From Allonocardiopsis opalescens (GTDB lineage Bacteria; Actinomycetota; Actinomycetes; Streptosporangiales; Streptosporangiaceae), in NCBI RefSeq assembly GCF_003002095.1, contig NZ_PVZC01000007.1:1-64000 (forward strand): DNA of 64,000 nt, read 5' to 3'. The position numbers were made by a program, and so were the translations under genes. The notes beneath the pieces are model-generated. The model saw nothing but the letters and a program-made list of their open reading frames with translations, was not told the DNA's origin and did not search any database. Below are positions 25,543-34,268 of this stretch, piece by piece. The number at the start of each line of letters is the position of its first letter. Positions within the stretch are counted from its first letter, which is position 1.

Positions 25543-25613
25543 GGTGGAGTGGCCGAGAGGCGAGGCAGCGGCCTGCAAAGCCGTCCACACGGGTTCAAAT
25601 CCCGTCTCCACCT
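25543..25613 (+). tRNA. tRNA-Cys (anticodon GCA)
   Basis: Acceptor GGTGGAG pairs with CTCCACC, anticodon loop CTGCAAA, T loop TTCAAAT. CCA is not encoded. It is not a tRNA-Sec: the anticodon is GCA and there is no long variable arm. Confidence 0.95.
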
Positions 25614-25625
25614 CTGCAACACCTA

Positions 25626-25697
25626 GGGCGATTAGCTCAGTGGGAGAGCGCTACCTTGACACGGTAGAGGTCACTGGTTCAATCCCAGTATCGCCCA
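25626..25697 (+). tRNA. tRNA-Val (anticodon GAC)
   Basis: Acceptor GGGCGAT pairs with ATCGCCC, anticodon stem CTACC/GGTAG around TTGACAC, T loop TTCAATC. CCA is not encoded. Confidence 0.95.
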
Positions 25698-25703
25698 CGT
25701 TGG

Positions 25704-25758
25704 GGCGGGGCCGAGTGTTCGCAAGCCTTACGGCTTGCTTCACCTCGGCCCCGCCTTT
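25704..25758 (+). terminator. Rho-independent terminator of the tRNA cluster
   Basis: A 12-bp outer stem (25704-25715 with 25744-25755) encloses a second 7-bp hairpin (25721-25727 with 25732-25738). TTTGT follows. Confidence 0.85.
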
Positions 25759-25766
25759 GTGCTTGT

Positions 25767-25815
25767 CCGGGGGCACGGCCCCCGGGCCCCCGCGCCAGGG
25801 GGCTCTGCCCCCTGG
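25767..25815. repeat. GC-rich double-hairpin element
   Basis: Two adjacent perfect hairpins: a 6-bp stem with ACG loop (25769-25783) and a 9-bp stem with TCT loop (25795-25815). They form the G/C-run type of intergenic element common near actinomycete tRNA and gene ends. The rest of the gap 25698-26024 shows no gene. Confidence 0.6.
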
Positions 25816-26024
25816 ACCCCCGATTGCGGGAATGAGTGGACTCGTACGCCGTCGGTTCGGACGGGGGCTATGGCGGGTGACGTGCCCGTGGCTGCCGTCC
25901 GGCCGCCTTCGACGCCGACGGCGGCGCAGGCCGCGGGTTCGTGCGAATGGCTTGAACGGGGACCGCCGCGTTACGGTGGGGATTCGTGCGGTCGGCTGGT
26001 CGCGATGGCGGGCGGAGGTATGGA

Positions 26025-26804
26025 GTGGCCGCGCTTGGTGCACACTCTCATGGATTTCTGCGCCGCTTCTCGCCGCGACCGCTGGCGCGGGCGCGGCTGG
26101 TCTGCTTTCCGCATGCCGGCGGCGCCGCCTCGACCTTCGCGCAATGGCACCGGTGGATACCGGCCGATATCGAGGTGGCGGCGATCCAGTATGCCGGGCG
26201 GCACGACCGCCTGGACGAGGCACCGGCCACCCGGATGGCGGAGTTGGTGGCTCCGGTCGTGGCGGAGTTGTCCTGCGCGGAGGAGCGCGCGGACGTCCCC
26301 CTCGCGCTCTTCGGCCACAGTATGGGTGCCTCGGTGGCCTTCGAAGTGGCCGCCGCGCTGGAGTCCTTGGGCCGTGCGCCCGCCGCGCTCTTCGTGTCGG
26401 CCCAGTTCCCGCCGCGCCTGCTGGCGGCCGAGAACGCCGTGATCGAGGGCGATGCGGCGCTGCTCGGCGAGCTGCGCCGCCTGGGCGGTGCCGAAGCCGA
26501 GCTGTTCGACAGCCCCGAGTTGCTGGAGATCGTCATGCCCGCCGTGCGGGCCGACTTCCGGCTCATCGGCGGCTACCGGCCCGATCCGGGGGCGCGGGTG
26601 GGGGTGCCCGTCGTGGCCTACACCGGTGATCGCGACCCCTACGTGCATCCGGAGCAGGTGCGGCACTGGACGGAGGCGACGACCGGTCCGGTCGAGGTCC
26701 GCGTCTGGCCGGGCGATCACTTCTACCTGGTGCCCCGCCGGGCTGAGGTGCTGGCGGACCTCGCCGGCCGGCTGGACCGCCTGCTCGCCGCGGCACCGCG
26801 CTAG
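26025..26804 (+). CDS. Type II thioesterase (NRPS editing)
   Basis: A 259-residue alpha/beta hydrolase with the TEII signature: CFPHAGGAASTFAQWHRW near the start, nucleophile GHSMGASVAFEVA, an acidic residue in YTGDRDPYVHPEQV and a catalytic His in WPGDHFYLV. Such enzymes remove misprimed or stalled groups from carrier-protein arms. GTG 26025 is chosen because CGGAGG lies about six bases upstream. It marks the left edge of the peptide cluster and is transcribed toward it; its stop shares CTAG with the stop of the convergent A-T gene. Confidence 0.9.
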   Translation: MAALGAHSHGFLRRFSPRPLARARLVCFPHAGGAASTFAQWHRWIPADIEVAAIQYAGRHDRLDEAPATRMAELVAPVVAELSCAEERADVPLALFGHSMGASVAFEVAAALESLGRAPAALFVSAQFPPRLLAAENAVIEGDAALLGELRRLGGAEAELFDSPELLEIVMPAVRADFRLIGGYRPDPGARVGVPVVAYTGDRDPYVHPEQVRHWTEATTGPVEVRVWPGDHFYLVPRRAEVLADLAGRLDRLLAAAPR

Positions 26805-28510
26805 CTCAGGCCCGACAGCTGCTCCTCGTACAGCCGCTCCATCAGCTCGGCCTGCTGGGCGATGGTGGCGTGGTCGAAGAGGTCGGCGACCGGAATGGAG
26901 AGCCCGAAGGCGCGCTGGAGCCGCGCGGCCAGCTTGATCACCGTCATCGAGTGGCCGCCCAGTTCGAACAGGTTCGTCTCGGCCGGCGGATCGGGCAGGT
27001 CGAGCAGCTCTGCCCAGATCTCGGCGATCACCCGCTCCTCGTGGGTTCGAGCCGGCCGCGCGGGGCGCACGCTGAGCAGCCGCAGCCGGTCCACCCGGCC
27101 GTCGGGGCCGGCCGACAGCGCCGCGTGGACGACCACCTCGCATCCGGTGCCGAGCGCGGCCGCGGCCTCGCGCAGGTCCGCGTGCCGCCAGCCGGGCTCG
27201 GCGACGAGGTGGGCGGTCAGGCCGGGGTCGCCGGGCAGCACCACGCACCGTGCGACGCCCTCGACCCCGCCCAGGACCCGCTCGACGTCGAAGAAGCGCA
27301 CCCCGTCCCAGGTGTCGTGCGGCCGCCCCGCGAACTCGAGTGAGCCGTCGGACCGTACCCGCGCCAGCTCGCCGGTGCGGAACCGCCGCGCTCCCGGCTC
27401 GCCGCAGGGATCCGGCTCGAAGGCGGCGGCGGTGCGCCCCGGTCGGCCGAGGTAGCCGCGGGCCAGGCCGACACCGCCCACGGCGAGCTCGCCGGGCTCA
27501 TCCGGCGCCGAACCCTCCCCCGGCCGCTGATTCTCCGGTCCCCGGCCGAGTACGCGCAGGGTCGTGCCGGGCAGGGCGGTGCCCGTCCGCGGCCCTTCGC
27601 CGGCCGTCCGGTGCAGGCTGGTCCACATCAGCGTTTCGGCCTGCCCGTAGGCGCTCACCACGCAGCGCGCGTCGGCTGCGAGCCGTGCCGCGATCCCCGC
27701 GGGCAGCGGCTCGCCGCTGGACACCGCGGCCAGTTCGGGCCCGGGCACCCATCCGCTGTCCAGCAGCGCGTGCCAGCAGGTCGGCGTCGCGTGCAGCACG
27801 GTGGGCCGCACCCGCTCGACCACCTCGGCCAGCCGCGCCGCATCGACGGTGTCGGCGCTGTCGACGAGTTCCAGGCACGCCCCGGAGGCCGGCGGGAGCA
27901 GCAGTTCGACGGCGGACGGCGCCAGCGAGAGCGGGGCGAGCGCGAGCAAGCGGTCGGCCGGGCCGAACGGCAGCGCCGCGGACAGCGCGCGCAGCCGGGC
28001 GAGCAGCGCACCGTGGTCGACGGCGACCTGGGCGGATTCGACCGCGGTGTGCAGCACGCAGGCGAGCCGGCCCGGTGAGAGGACGGGCAGGGTGTCGACG
28101 GGTGCGGCGGGCCCTTCGAGCGCGCTGGACAGTTCGAGCGCGCGCAGGGGGCCGGGCGGCGGTGGGAAGCCGTCCTCGCACAGCGCCAGCGGCACCCCGG
28201 CCAGCAGGCGCGGCAGATCGTGGCGCGGGTACTCCTCGGTGAGGAAGAGCGGAGCGTGCCCGGCCGCCATGACGCCGAGCAGCGCGGCGGGCAGGGCGGC
28301 CCGGCGCCGCAGCAGGACGGCGACCGCGCTCTCGGGCGGCAGTTCCAGCGCGGTGATCCGGCCGGCGATCCGCAGCGCGGCAGCGGCAAGGCCCCGGTAG
28401 CTCAGCGTCTCGCCGCCCCGGCGCACCGCGGTGGCGTCCGGGGTCGCGCGGGCACGGGCCAGCATGAGCGCGACCACCGTCGGAGCGGCGGCGAAGCGGT
28501 CGTCGGTCAT
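26801..28510 (-). CDS. Degenerate adenylation domain plus carrier (T) domain protein
   Basis: A 569-residue protein with the fold order of an NRPS A-T didomain. The T domain at the C-terminus is intact (LFELGGHSMTVIKLAARL, Ser for phosphopantetheine). The A domain has lost most core motifs: the A3 P-loop TSGSTGxPKG reads HTAVESAQVAVDHG, A5 reads SAYGQAETLMW, A8 lacks the usual KIRG, and the A10 catalytic Lys is absent (GPDGRVDRLRLL). It is therefore probably not an activating enzyme. It may act as a scaffold or as a free carrier protein loaded in trans, possibly the anchor for the P450 or acyl-CoA dehydrogenases. ATG 28510 overlaps the lysZ-like stop (ATGA), so it is coupled to the LysW genes. 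Confidence 0.8.
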   Translation of the reverse strand: MTDDRFAAAPTVVALMLARARATPDATAVRRGGETLSYRGLAAAALRIAGRITALELPPESAVAVLLRRRAALPAALLGVMAAGHAPLFLTEEYPRHDLPRLLAGVPLALCEDGFPPPPGPLRALELSSALEGPAAPVDTLPVLSPGRLACVLHTAVESAQVAVDHGALLARLRALSAALPFGPADRLLALAPLSLAPSAVELLLPPASGACLELVDSADTVDAARLAEVVERVRPTVLHATPTCWHALLDSGWVPGPELAAVSSGEPLPAGIAARLAADARCVVSAYGQAETLMWTSLHRTAGEGPRTGTALPGTTLRVLGRGPENQRPGEGSAPDEPGELAVGGVGLARGYLGRPGRTAAAFEPDPCGEPGARRFRTGELARVRSDGSLEFAGRPHDTWDGVRFFDVERVLGGVEGVARCVVLPGDPGLTAHLVAEPGWRHADLREAAAALGTGCEVVVHAALSAGPDGRVDRLRLLSVRPARPARTHEERVIAEIWAELLDLPDPPAETNLFELGGHSMTVIKLAARLQRAFGLSIPVADLFDHATIAQQAELMERLYEEQLSGLS

Positions 28511-29349
28511 CGGTCCTCTCCCCTCGCGCCGGCGTGCGCCGGCCCGTCCGTCCACACGATCCGGGTGCCGGCGCCGCGCAGTGCCCGCTGCACCGGCCGA
28601 TCGCCCCGGCCGGCCGCGATGGTCACCGCGCCGACCCCGCCCGCCAGCGCCTCGCCCGCCGCCAGGAGTTTGACGGCCATCCCGCCGCCGATCCCGGAGC
28701 GGGGCGAGGTGTCGACCGCGTACTCGCCGAGCAGGCTGGCCGGGTCGGCCGGGTCGGCGAGTACTCCGGGGGCCGCCGTGAGCAGCACCAGGTGGGCGGC
28801 CTTGAGCGCGGCGGCGACGGCGGCCGCCATCCGGTCGGCGTCCACGTTCACCGGCCGGTCGTCCTCGTCCAGCCCGGGCGGCGAGAGCACGGGCAGCCCG
28901 CCGGCGGCCAGCACCGCCCGCAGCGGCGCGGTGTCGACCGCGATGATCCGGCCGCTGCGGTCATCGCGGACCACTGTCGGCCGCCCGTCGACGAGCGCCC
29001 GCACCGCGCGCTTGCGCCGGCAGCGCACCATGCCGGCGTCGAGCCCGGACAGTCCGACGGCGCGTACTCCGTACCCGGCCAGTTCGGCGACCAGCGCCGG
29101 TTTGACCGTGCCGAGCACCGCCATGAGCAGCACGTCGAGCATGGCGGCGTCGGTCCGGCGGCTGCTGATCCCGCTCGGTGCGACCATGCGGCGCACCGGC
29201 AGGCCGAGCCGGCGCGCCAGCGCGTCGGTGGCGGCGGAGCCGCCGTGCACCAGCACCAGGCGCTCGCCGCCGGCGGCCAGCGCCGCCAGGTCGCGGCAGA
29301 CGGCGGCGGTGTCGACCCCGGCCGCCCCACCGCACTTCACCACGATCAC
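28507..29349 (-). CDS. lysZ: LysZ-like kinase ([LysW]-amino acid kinase)
   Basis: A 280-residue amino acid kinase of the acetylglutamate kinase/LysZ family, beginning VIVVKCGGAAGVD, with LVHGGSAATDALARRLG, RTDAAMLDVLLMAVLGTVKP and VNVDADRMAAAVAAALKA (nucleotide site). Near the C-terminus it has the GIGGGMAVKLLAA segment. It should phosphorylate the side-chain carboxylate of an amino acid held on LysW. The GTG start overlaps the LysK stop (GTGA). Context with LysW separates it from primary arginine ArgB; no other primary arginine genes are present. Confidence 0.88.
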   Translation of the reverse strand: MIVVKCGGAAGVDTAAVCRDLAALAAGGERLVLVHGGSAATDALARRLGLPVRRMVAPSGISSRRTDAAMLDVLLMAVLGTVKPALVAELAGYGVRAVGLSGLDAGMVRCRRKRAVRALVDGRPTVVRDDRSGRIIAVDTAPLRAVLAAGGLPVLSPPGLDEDDRPVNVDADRMAAAVAAALKAAHLVLLTAAPGVLADPADPASLLGEYAVDTSPRSGIGGGMAVKLLAAGEALAGGVGAVTIAAGRGDRPVQRALRGAGTRIVWTDGPAHAGARGEDR

Positions 29350-30410
29350 GACGCCGTCGATTCGGCGGCGGGCAGCGCGGTCAGCGCCCCGGTCAGCACG
29401 CGGACGGCGGCCAGGTAGTCGGCCAGCTCGATGTGCTCGTCGTCGTGGTGGCACAGGGTGCTGTCGCCGGGGCCGTAGGTGGCCATCGGAATCCGCCACT
29501 CCTCCGCGAGGGTGTTCATGTCCGAGGTGGCCGTCTTCACCTTCGCCGTCGGCCGGGCGCCCTGATCCCTGATCGCCGCGCTGAGCGCGCGCACGACCGG
29601 ATCCGAGCGGCCCACCCGGCAGGCCGCCACCGCGTTGCGCACCAGCAGCTCGCCTTCCGGCGTTGCGCGGCGCAGCGCGTCCAGGCAGGCGTCGCCGTCG
29701 AAGCCGGGCGGGGTCCGCACGCTGAACTCCGCCGACGCTCGGGTGAGGTCGCCCATCAGCGAGACGAGCGTCACTCCGGGCCGGTCGAAGCGGGTGTGGG
29801 AGGTGTCGGGGCCGAGGTGGGTGAGGAGCGCTCGCCACACCTCCGCGGCCAGTTCGACGGCCTTGGGCCACGGACTGCTCGGGTGGGTGGCCGGCCGCTC
29901 GACGCGGTAGTGCAGGTCCAGCTTGCCCTTGTAACCCAGCACCACGGCCGACCAGCCGCTGGGCTCCCCCACGATGAGCGCGTCGGGCGGCGGGTGGTTC
30001 TTGCGGATGTGCACGGCGCCGCGCGAGCCGGGCGTCTCCTCCTCGACCGCGCCGACCACCACCACTCGCCCGCAGAAACCGGTGGCGCGCGCTCCCGCGC
30101 ACACCATCGCGGCCATCGGGCCCTTGGCGTCCACGGCGCCCCTGCCGTAGAGGCGGCCCTCCTCGAAACGGACCGGGACACTGCCGGGCACGGTGTCGAT
30201 ATGGCCGAGCATCATCACGGTCGGGCCGCGGCCGCGGTCGAGCACCCCGACCACGTTGCCCGCCTTGTCGAGGTGGGCGGTGTACCCCATGGCCCGCATC
30301 TGGACCATCAGGTCCGCGGCGAGCTCACCCTCCTGGTAGGAGGGCGAGGGCGTGTCGAGCATCGACTTGAGCAGGGCGACGGCGTAGCCGTCGTCGGCCG
30401 GATCGTTCAT
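29346..30410 (-). CDS. lysK: LysK-like carboxypeptidase releasing product from LysW
   Basis: A 354-residue M20 metallopeptidase with zinc ligands in MLGHIDTVPG, GRGAVDAKGPMAAM and AVEEETPGSRGA, and a C-terminal His in CHHDDEHIEL. In LysW systems LysK cleaves the isopeptide bond between the C-terminal Glu of LysW and the finished amino acid. The ATG at 30410 follows AGGAC, and 35 bases separate it from the LysY stop. The alternative, an ordinary ArgE/DapE deacylase, is unlikely because of the flanking LysW, X, Y and Z genes. Confidence 0.87.
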   Translation of the reverse strand: MNDPADDGYAVALLKSMLDTPSPSYQEGELAADLMVQMRAMGYTAHLDKAGNVVGVLDRGRGPTVMMLGHIDTVPGSVPVRFEEGRLYGRGAVDAKGPMAAMVCAGARATGFCGRVVVVGAVEEETPGSRGAVHIRKNHPPPDALIVGEPSGWSAVVLGYKGKLDLHYRVERPATHPSSPWPKAVELAAEVWRALLTHLGPDTSHTRFDRPGVTLVSLMGDLTRASAEFSVRTPPGFDGDACLDALRRATPEGELLVRNAVAACRVGRSDPVVRALSAAIRDQGARPTAKVKTATSDMNTLAEEWRIPMATYGPGDSTLCHHDDEHIELADYLAAVRVLTGALTALPAAESTAS

Positions 30411-30445
30411 CGGTCGTCCTCCCAGGGGCGGCACCGGTCGGTGAC

Positions 30446-31468
30446 TCACACGGGGTGCAGGCCGGAGAACTCCAGGCCGCTCCGTTCGGGCAGTCCAAGC
30501 CGCAGGTTCATGCACTGGACCGCGTTGCCGGCGCCGCCCTTGACCAGGTTGTCGAGTGCGGCGACCGCCAGGACCTCCCCGCCGGCCTCGTCGGCGGCGA
30601 ATCCCACGTCGCAGAAGTTCGCGCCGGCCAGGATCTTGGGGTCGGGCAGCCGGTGCGGCCCCCGGCGGGCCGCCACGACGCGTACGAAGGGTTCGGCGGC
30701 GTAGCGGGTCCGGTAGGCGGCGCGCACCTCGCGCGGCCCTGCTCCGGGTGCCAGCCGCGTCCAGCACAGCACCTGGACGCCGCGGACCGCGCCGATCCCG
30801 GTGACGGTCATCCGTACCGGACGGCCCAGCGCCTGCCGGATCTCGGCCTCGTGTCGGTGGCCGAGCGGCGCGTACACCCGCAGGGCGCCACTGCGTTCGG
30901 CGTGGGTGTTGTGCGCGGCGGATGCGCCGGAGCCGCTGGACCCGGTGCGCGCGTCCACCCGGGGCTCGCCGACCGCCAGACCGGAGCGGACGAGCGGATG
31001 CAGGGCGAGGATCGCGGCCGTCGCCATGCAGCCGGGCACGCTGATCCGGTCCGCCGTGGCGATCTCGGCCCGGTGCAGTTCGGGCAGGCCGCTGACGAAG
31101 CCGTCCAGCAGTTCGGGCTCGGTGTGCGGCACCCCGTAGTAGCGCTCGTACTCACCCGGGTCACGCAGCCGGAAGTCCCCCGACAGGTCGATGACCACGG
31201 CGCCGGTGTCCAGGTGCTCGCGGACGGCGGCCATGGCGCGGGTGTGCGGAGCGGCCGTGAACAGCACATCGCAGCGGGGCAGCCGGCCCGGTTCGGTGAA
31301 GGAGGCGTCGGTGAGGCCGCGCAGGTTCGGGTGCGCGCCGTCGATCCTGCGCCCGGCCAGCGTCGCCGACGAGGCGCCGGCGAACTCCACGCGCGGATGC
31401 CCCAGGAGCAGCCGGATCAGCTCGCCGCCGATGTATCCCGCGCCCCCGGCGACGCACGCGGTGGTCAT
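30446..31468 (-). CDS. lysY: LysY-like semialdehyde-forming reductase
   Basis: A 340-residue protein of the N-acetyl-gamma-glutamyl-phosphate reductase family. It has the NADP motif VAGGAGYIGGELIRLLLGHP, the active-site Cys in VPGCMATAAILALHPLV, a conserved GSSGSGASA loop and an AALDNLVKGGAGNAVQCMN end. It reduces the acyl phosphate made by LysZ to an aldehyde still tethered to LysW; here the expected product is LysW-bound glutamate semialdehyde. The ATG overlaps the LysX stop (ATGA). Confidence 0.9.
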   Translation of the reverse strand: MTTACVAGGAGYIGGELIRLLLGHPRVEFAGASSATLAGRRIDGAHPNLRGLTDASFTEPGRLPRCDVLFTAAPHTRAMAAVREHLDTGAVVIDLSGDFRLRDPGEYERYYGVPHTEPELLDGFVSGLPELHRAEIATADRISVPGCMATAAILALHPLVRSGLAVGEPRVDARTGSSGSGASAAHNTHAERSGALRVYAPLGHRHEAEIRQALGRPVRMTVTGIGAVRGVQVLCWTRLAPGAGPREVRAAYRTRYAAEPFVRVVAARRGPHRLPDPKILAGANFCDVGFAADEAGGEVLAVAALDNLVKGGAGNAVQCMNLRLGLPERSGLEFSGLHPV

Positions 31469-32319
31469 CGGCGCCCGGCGGCGATGATGTGGTCGGCGAC
31501 CGCGCCGGCCACGTCGGCCCGGCCCTGCACCGCGGACTGCAGGCCGGCGAACTCCACCCGGTCGTTGACCTCCAGCACGTGCAGCCCACCCGCCTCGTCC
31601 TCGATGACGTCCACTCCGGCGAGCTCGGCCCCGACCGCCCGCGCCGCGGCGAGGGCGAGTTCGGCCAGGTCGGGGCCGAGCGGGCAGTGGCTGCTGCGTC
31701 CGCCCAGCGCCGCGTTGGTCCGCCACTCACCGGTGCGGAAGCTGGCGGCGACGGCGGCGCCGCCGGCGACCAGCACCCGGATGTCGCGGTCCGGCTTGGG
31801 CACGAAGCGCTGGAGGTAGACCAGGCGGGCCTGCGGAGCGGGACGCTCGCCGACGTACTCGAGGACGGTCTGCGCGGTGCGCCGGTCGGGCAGCAGCGAC
31901 ACCATCCGCCCCCATGAACCGACGAGCGGCTTGAGCACCGCCGGATAGCCGAGCTGCTCGTCCAGCGCCGCCAGCGCGGCCTGCGGCGTCATCGCGATCA
32001 CCGCGGGCGGGGAGGGCACCCCGGCCGCGCGCAGCGCCAGCGAGGTGCGCCACTTGTCGGTGCACACCTCGGTGGCGGCGGCCGAGTTGACCACGGTCTC
32101 ACCGTGGGCCTCCAGGGAGCGCGCGGTGTACAGCGCCCGGCTCGCGGCGATCTCGCGGTTGAGCACGGCCGACCACCGCGGTGCGCCCTGGTCGCCGCGC
32201 CACAGCGTGCGGGCGTCGACGCAGTCGTAGCCGGCGCCGCGTGCGTCCAGGGCCGCCATGATCGACTTCTCCTCGGTCCGGACCCGGGAGGCGATGACCC
32301 CGATCCGGTCGCGGCTCAT
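31465..32319 (-). CDS. lysX: LysX-like ATP-grasp ligase (amino acid to LysW)
   Basis: A 284-residue RimK/LysX ATP-grasp enzyme. It has the ATP-binding segment GYPAVLKPLVGSWGRMVSLL, RFVPKPDRDIRVLVAGG and the metal-binding end HVLEVNDRVEFAGL; the usual Asn/Asn of ENNxxEF reads VNDRVEF. It joins the alpha-amino group of glutamate or aminoadipate to the terminal Glu of LysW. The start ATG at 32319 overlaps the LysW stop (ATGA), so carrier and ligase are translationally coupled. Which amino acid is loaded is not readable by eye; the transketolase genes favour glutamate (inference). Confidence 0.9.
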   Translation of the reverse strand: MSRDRIGVIASRVRTEEKSIMAALDARGAGYDCVDARTLWRGDQGAPRWSAVLNREIAASRALYTARSLEAHGETVVNSAAATEVCTDKWRTSLALRAAGVPSPPAVIAMTPQAALAALDEQLGYPAVLKPLVGSWGRMVSLLPDRRTAQTVLEYVGERPAPQARLVYLQRFVPKPDRDIRVLVAGGAAVAASFRTGEWRTNAALGGRSSHCPLGPDLAELALAAARAVGAELAGVDVIEDEAGGLHVLEVNDRVEFAGLQSAVQGRADVAGAVADHIIAAGRR

Positions 32320-32480
32320 TCGCCCCAGTCCTCTTCGACCTCCGGGGCCAGCGCGACCAGCAGCGGGTCGAGGCCGACGACCTCCAGCTCGCTGCGGCAC
32401 TCGGCGCACTCCACGATCTCGTGGACGCGCGGCTCCTCAGGCGCGGCCACCCGGCCTTCGCACTCAGGACAGGTGATCAT
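32316..32480 (-). CDS. lysW: LysW amino-group carrier protein
   Basis: A 54-residue acidic protein below the size most gene callers accept. It has a zinc knuckle of two CxxC pairs (C4/C7 and C25/C28) and ends EEDWGE, the invariant LysW tail whose terminal Glu carries the substrate through its gamma-carboxyl. It protects the amino group and presents the side chain to LysX, LysZ, LysY, the transketolase and the aminotransferase by charge. The ATG at 32480 has GGAGAC five bases upstream. It lies between the transketolase and LysX genes in one transcript. It is the key marker that this is amino-group-carrier chemistry rather than lysine or arginine biosynthesis. Confidence 0.95.
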   Translation of the reverse strand: MITCPECEGRVAAPEEPRVHEIVECAECRSELEVVGLDPLLVALAPEVEEDWGE

Positions 32481-32490
32481 CACTGTCTCC

Positions 32491-33426
32491 TCACAGTTCG
32501 GTTCCGTCCAGCCGGGCCGAAACCGCGGCCGCGATGGCCGCGCCCGACACCCCGGCCCGGTCGAGCAGGTGCTCCTGGCCGCCGACCTCGGCCACGAACG
32601 CGTCCGGCCAGCCCACCCGCAGCAGCGGAGCGGGCGCGTTCTCGGCCAGGGTCTCGGCGACGGCCGAGCCCAGACCGCCGGTGCGCCAGTGCTCCTCCAC
32701 CGCGACCACCAGCTCGGCGTCCGCGGTCCACTCCAGCAGCGTCGCGGTGTCGAAGGGCTTGAGCGTGTGGGCCTGGAGCACGCCGGCGTCGACCCGCGCC
32801 GCCGCGAGCAGTTCCGCGGCGCGCAGCGCGGCCAGCACGGGCAGCGGCCCGGTCGCCACCAGCACCGCCCGCCGTCCCCCGCGCAGCGGCTGGAGCCGGC
32901 CGAGTTCCGGTGCGGGGGCCGAAGCGGGCAGCGGCGGGGTGGGGCCGCGTCCCAGCCGCAGGTACACGGGGCCGGGCACCGCGCGCAGCTGGTCGAGTAG
33001 CACGGGGACCGCGGCCGCGTCTCCGGGCACCACCACCGTCATGTTCGGCAGGGCCCGCATCACGGCGAGGTCGGCCAGCTCATGGTGGGTGGGGCCCAGC
33101 GATCCCGCCGCCACCCCGGCGTGCGTGGCGGCGATCCGCACCGGCAGCGCGTTGTAGGCGACGTCGATCTTGACCGCCTCCAGGGCCCGTGAGGCGGCGA
33201 AGGCGGCCATGGTCGTCACGAAGGGGGTCCAGCCGGCGGCGGCCATACCGGCGGCCACTCCGATGAGGGTGTGCTCGGCGATCCCCAGGTTGAGGTAGCG
33301 GGCGGCGTCCGCGCCGAAGTCGACGCCGGTGAACAGGCCGGTATCGCTGTCCAGGCAGGCCAGCCGGGAGTCGAGGGCCATCCGCGCGACCAGGTGGTCG
33401 CGGTAGGCCTGCCGCGCCGCGATCAC
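32491..33426 (-). CDS. Transketolase C-terminal subunit
   Basis: A 311-residue protein matching the Pyr and C-terminal domains of split transketolases: RYLNLGIAEHTLIGVAAGMA with the ThDP-activating Glu, FAASRALEAVKIDVAYN, HHELADLAVMRALPNMTVVVPGD and AHTLKPFDTATL. With the N-terminal subunit it transfers a two-carbon ketol group. In vazabitide-type pathways the acceptor is the LysW-bound semialdehyde, extending it to a seven-carbon chain. The GTG start overlaps the partner's stop (GTGA), consistent with equimolar synthesis. Confidence 0.88.
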   Translation of the reverse strand: MIAARQAYRDHLVARMALDSRLACLDSDTGLFTGVDFGADAARYLNLGIAEHTLIGVAAGMAAAGWTPFVTTMAAFAASRALEAVKIDVAYNALPVRIAATHAGVAAGSLGPTHHELADLAVMRALPNMTVVVPGDAAAVPVLLDQLRAVPGPVYLRLGRGPTPPLPASAPAPELGRLQPLRGGRRAVLVATGPLPVLAALRAAELLAAARVDAGVLQAHTLKPFDTATLLEWTADAELVVAVEEHWRTGGLGSAVAETLAENAPAPLLRVGWPDAFVAEVGGQEHLLDRAGVSGAAIAAAVSARLDGTEL

Positions 33427-34268
33427 GTCGGCTCCTGTCCGGGCCGGTCCAGCGCCCGGTACGCCCGGGCCAGCGCCCGCTCCGACAGGCGCGCGTAGTG
33501 GCTCTCCACCCGCCCGGCCGCGTACGGCAGTCCGCGGCCCTTGACGGTGCTCGCGATCACCGCGACCGGCCGGCCGGGCACGGACGGGCCGGCCAGCAGG
33601 GCCGGCGGTAGCGCCTCCAAGTCGTGGCCGTCCACTTCGCGCACCTCCCAGCCGAAGGCGCGCCACTTGTCGGCGAGCGGTTCGAGCGGCACGATCCGCT
33701 CGGTGGGGCCGGTGAGCTGGAGGCCGTTGCGGTCCACGATCGCGGTCAGCCGGTCGGCGCGCAGCGCGGCGGCGGCCATGGCGCTCTCCCAGCACGCCCC
33801 CTCCTGGAGTTCGCCGTCGCCCAGCAGCACGTACACGCGGCGCGGCCCACCGGACAGGCGGGCGGCGCAGGCGAAGCCGAGCCCGAGCGCCAGGCCGTGC
33901 CCCAGCGAGCCGGTGGGCAGTTCGACGCCCGGGACGGCGCGGACGGGGTGGGCCATCAGCCGCCCGCCGGGCGCGGCGAAGCCGGCCAGTTCGTCCTCGG
34001 GGAAGAAGCCGCGGACCGCCAGGGCGGCGTAGAGGGCGACGGCGCCGTGCCCCTTGCTGAGCAGGAACACGTCGCGGTCCTCGTCGTCCGGGGCGGCAGG
34101 GTCCACCCGGAGCACCCGGAAGTACAGCGCGGCGAGGATGTCGGCGATGGAGAGCGATCCGCCCAGGTGGCCGCCGGTGGCGCCGGCGCACATGCCGACG
34201 ATGTGGCGGCGGATGCGCAGCGCCGCCGCGCGCAGCACCGCGGTACCGGTGTCGGCGGGCGCGCTCAC
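33423..34268 (-). CDS. Transketolase N-terminal subunit
   Basis: A 281-residue ThDP-binding half of a split transketolase: [36 protein letters not shown] and the ThDP/metal motif [20 protein letters not shown] ending near [10 protein letters not shown]. Split subunits are typical of secondary metabolism and archaeal enzymes, unlike the single-chain housekeeping transketolase. The GTG start overlaps the aminotransferase stop. Confidence 0.88.
   Translation of the reverse strand: MSAPADTGTAVLRAAALRIRRHIVGMCAGATGGHLGGSLSIADILAALYFRVLRVDPAAPDDEDRDVFLLSKGHGAVALYAALAVRGFFPEDELAGFAAPGGRLMAHPVRAVPGVELPTGSLGHGLALGLGFACAARLSGGPRRVYVLLGDGELQEGACWESAMAAAALRADRLTAIVDRNGLQLTGPTERIVPLEPLADKWRAFGWEVREVDGHDLEALPPALLAGPSVPGRPVAVIASTVKGRGLPYAAGRVESHYARLSERALARAYRALDRPGQEPT

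Noticed and set aside
25441-25697. tRNA-Sec among the tRNA genes
   Set aside because: The three anticodons are GCC, GCA and GAC, and none has the long extra arm of tRNA-Sec.
28507-31468. argB/argC/argE-like genes as primary arginine biosynthesis
   Set aside because: LysW with its EDWGE tail and the LysX homologue lie in the same transcript, no argJ, argD, argF or argG is present, and all neighbours are secondary-metabolic.
32316-32480. LysW ORF as a chance small frame
   Set aside because: Two CxxC pairs, the invariant C-terminal tail, a good ribosome site and overlap with lysX are all present.
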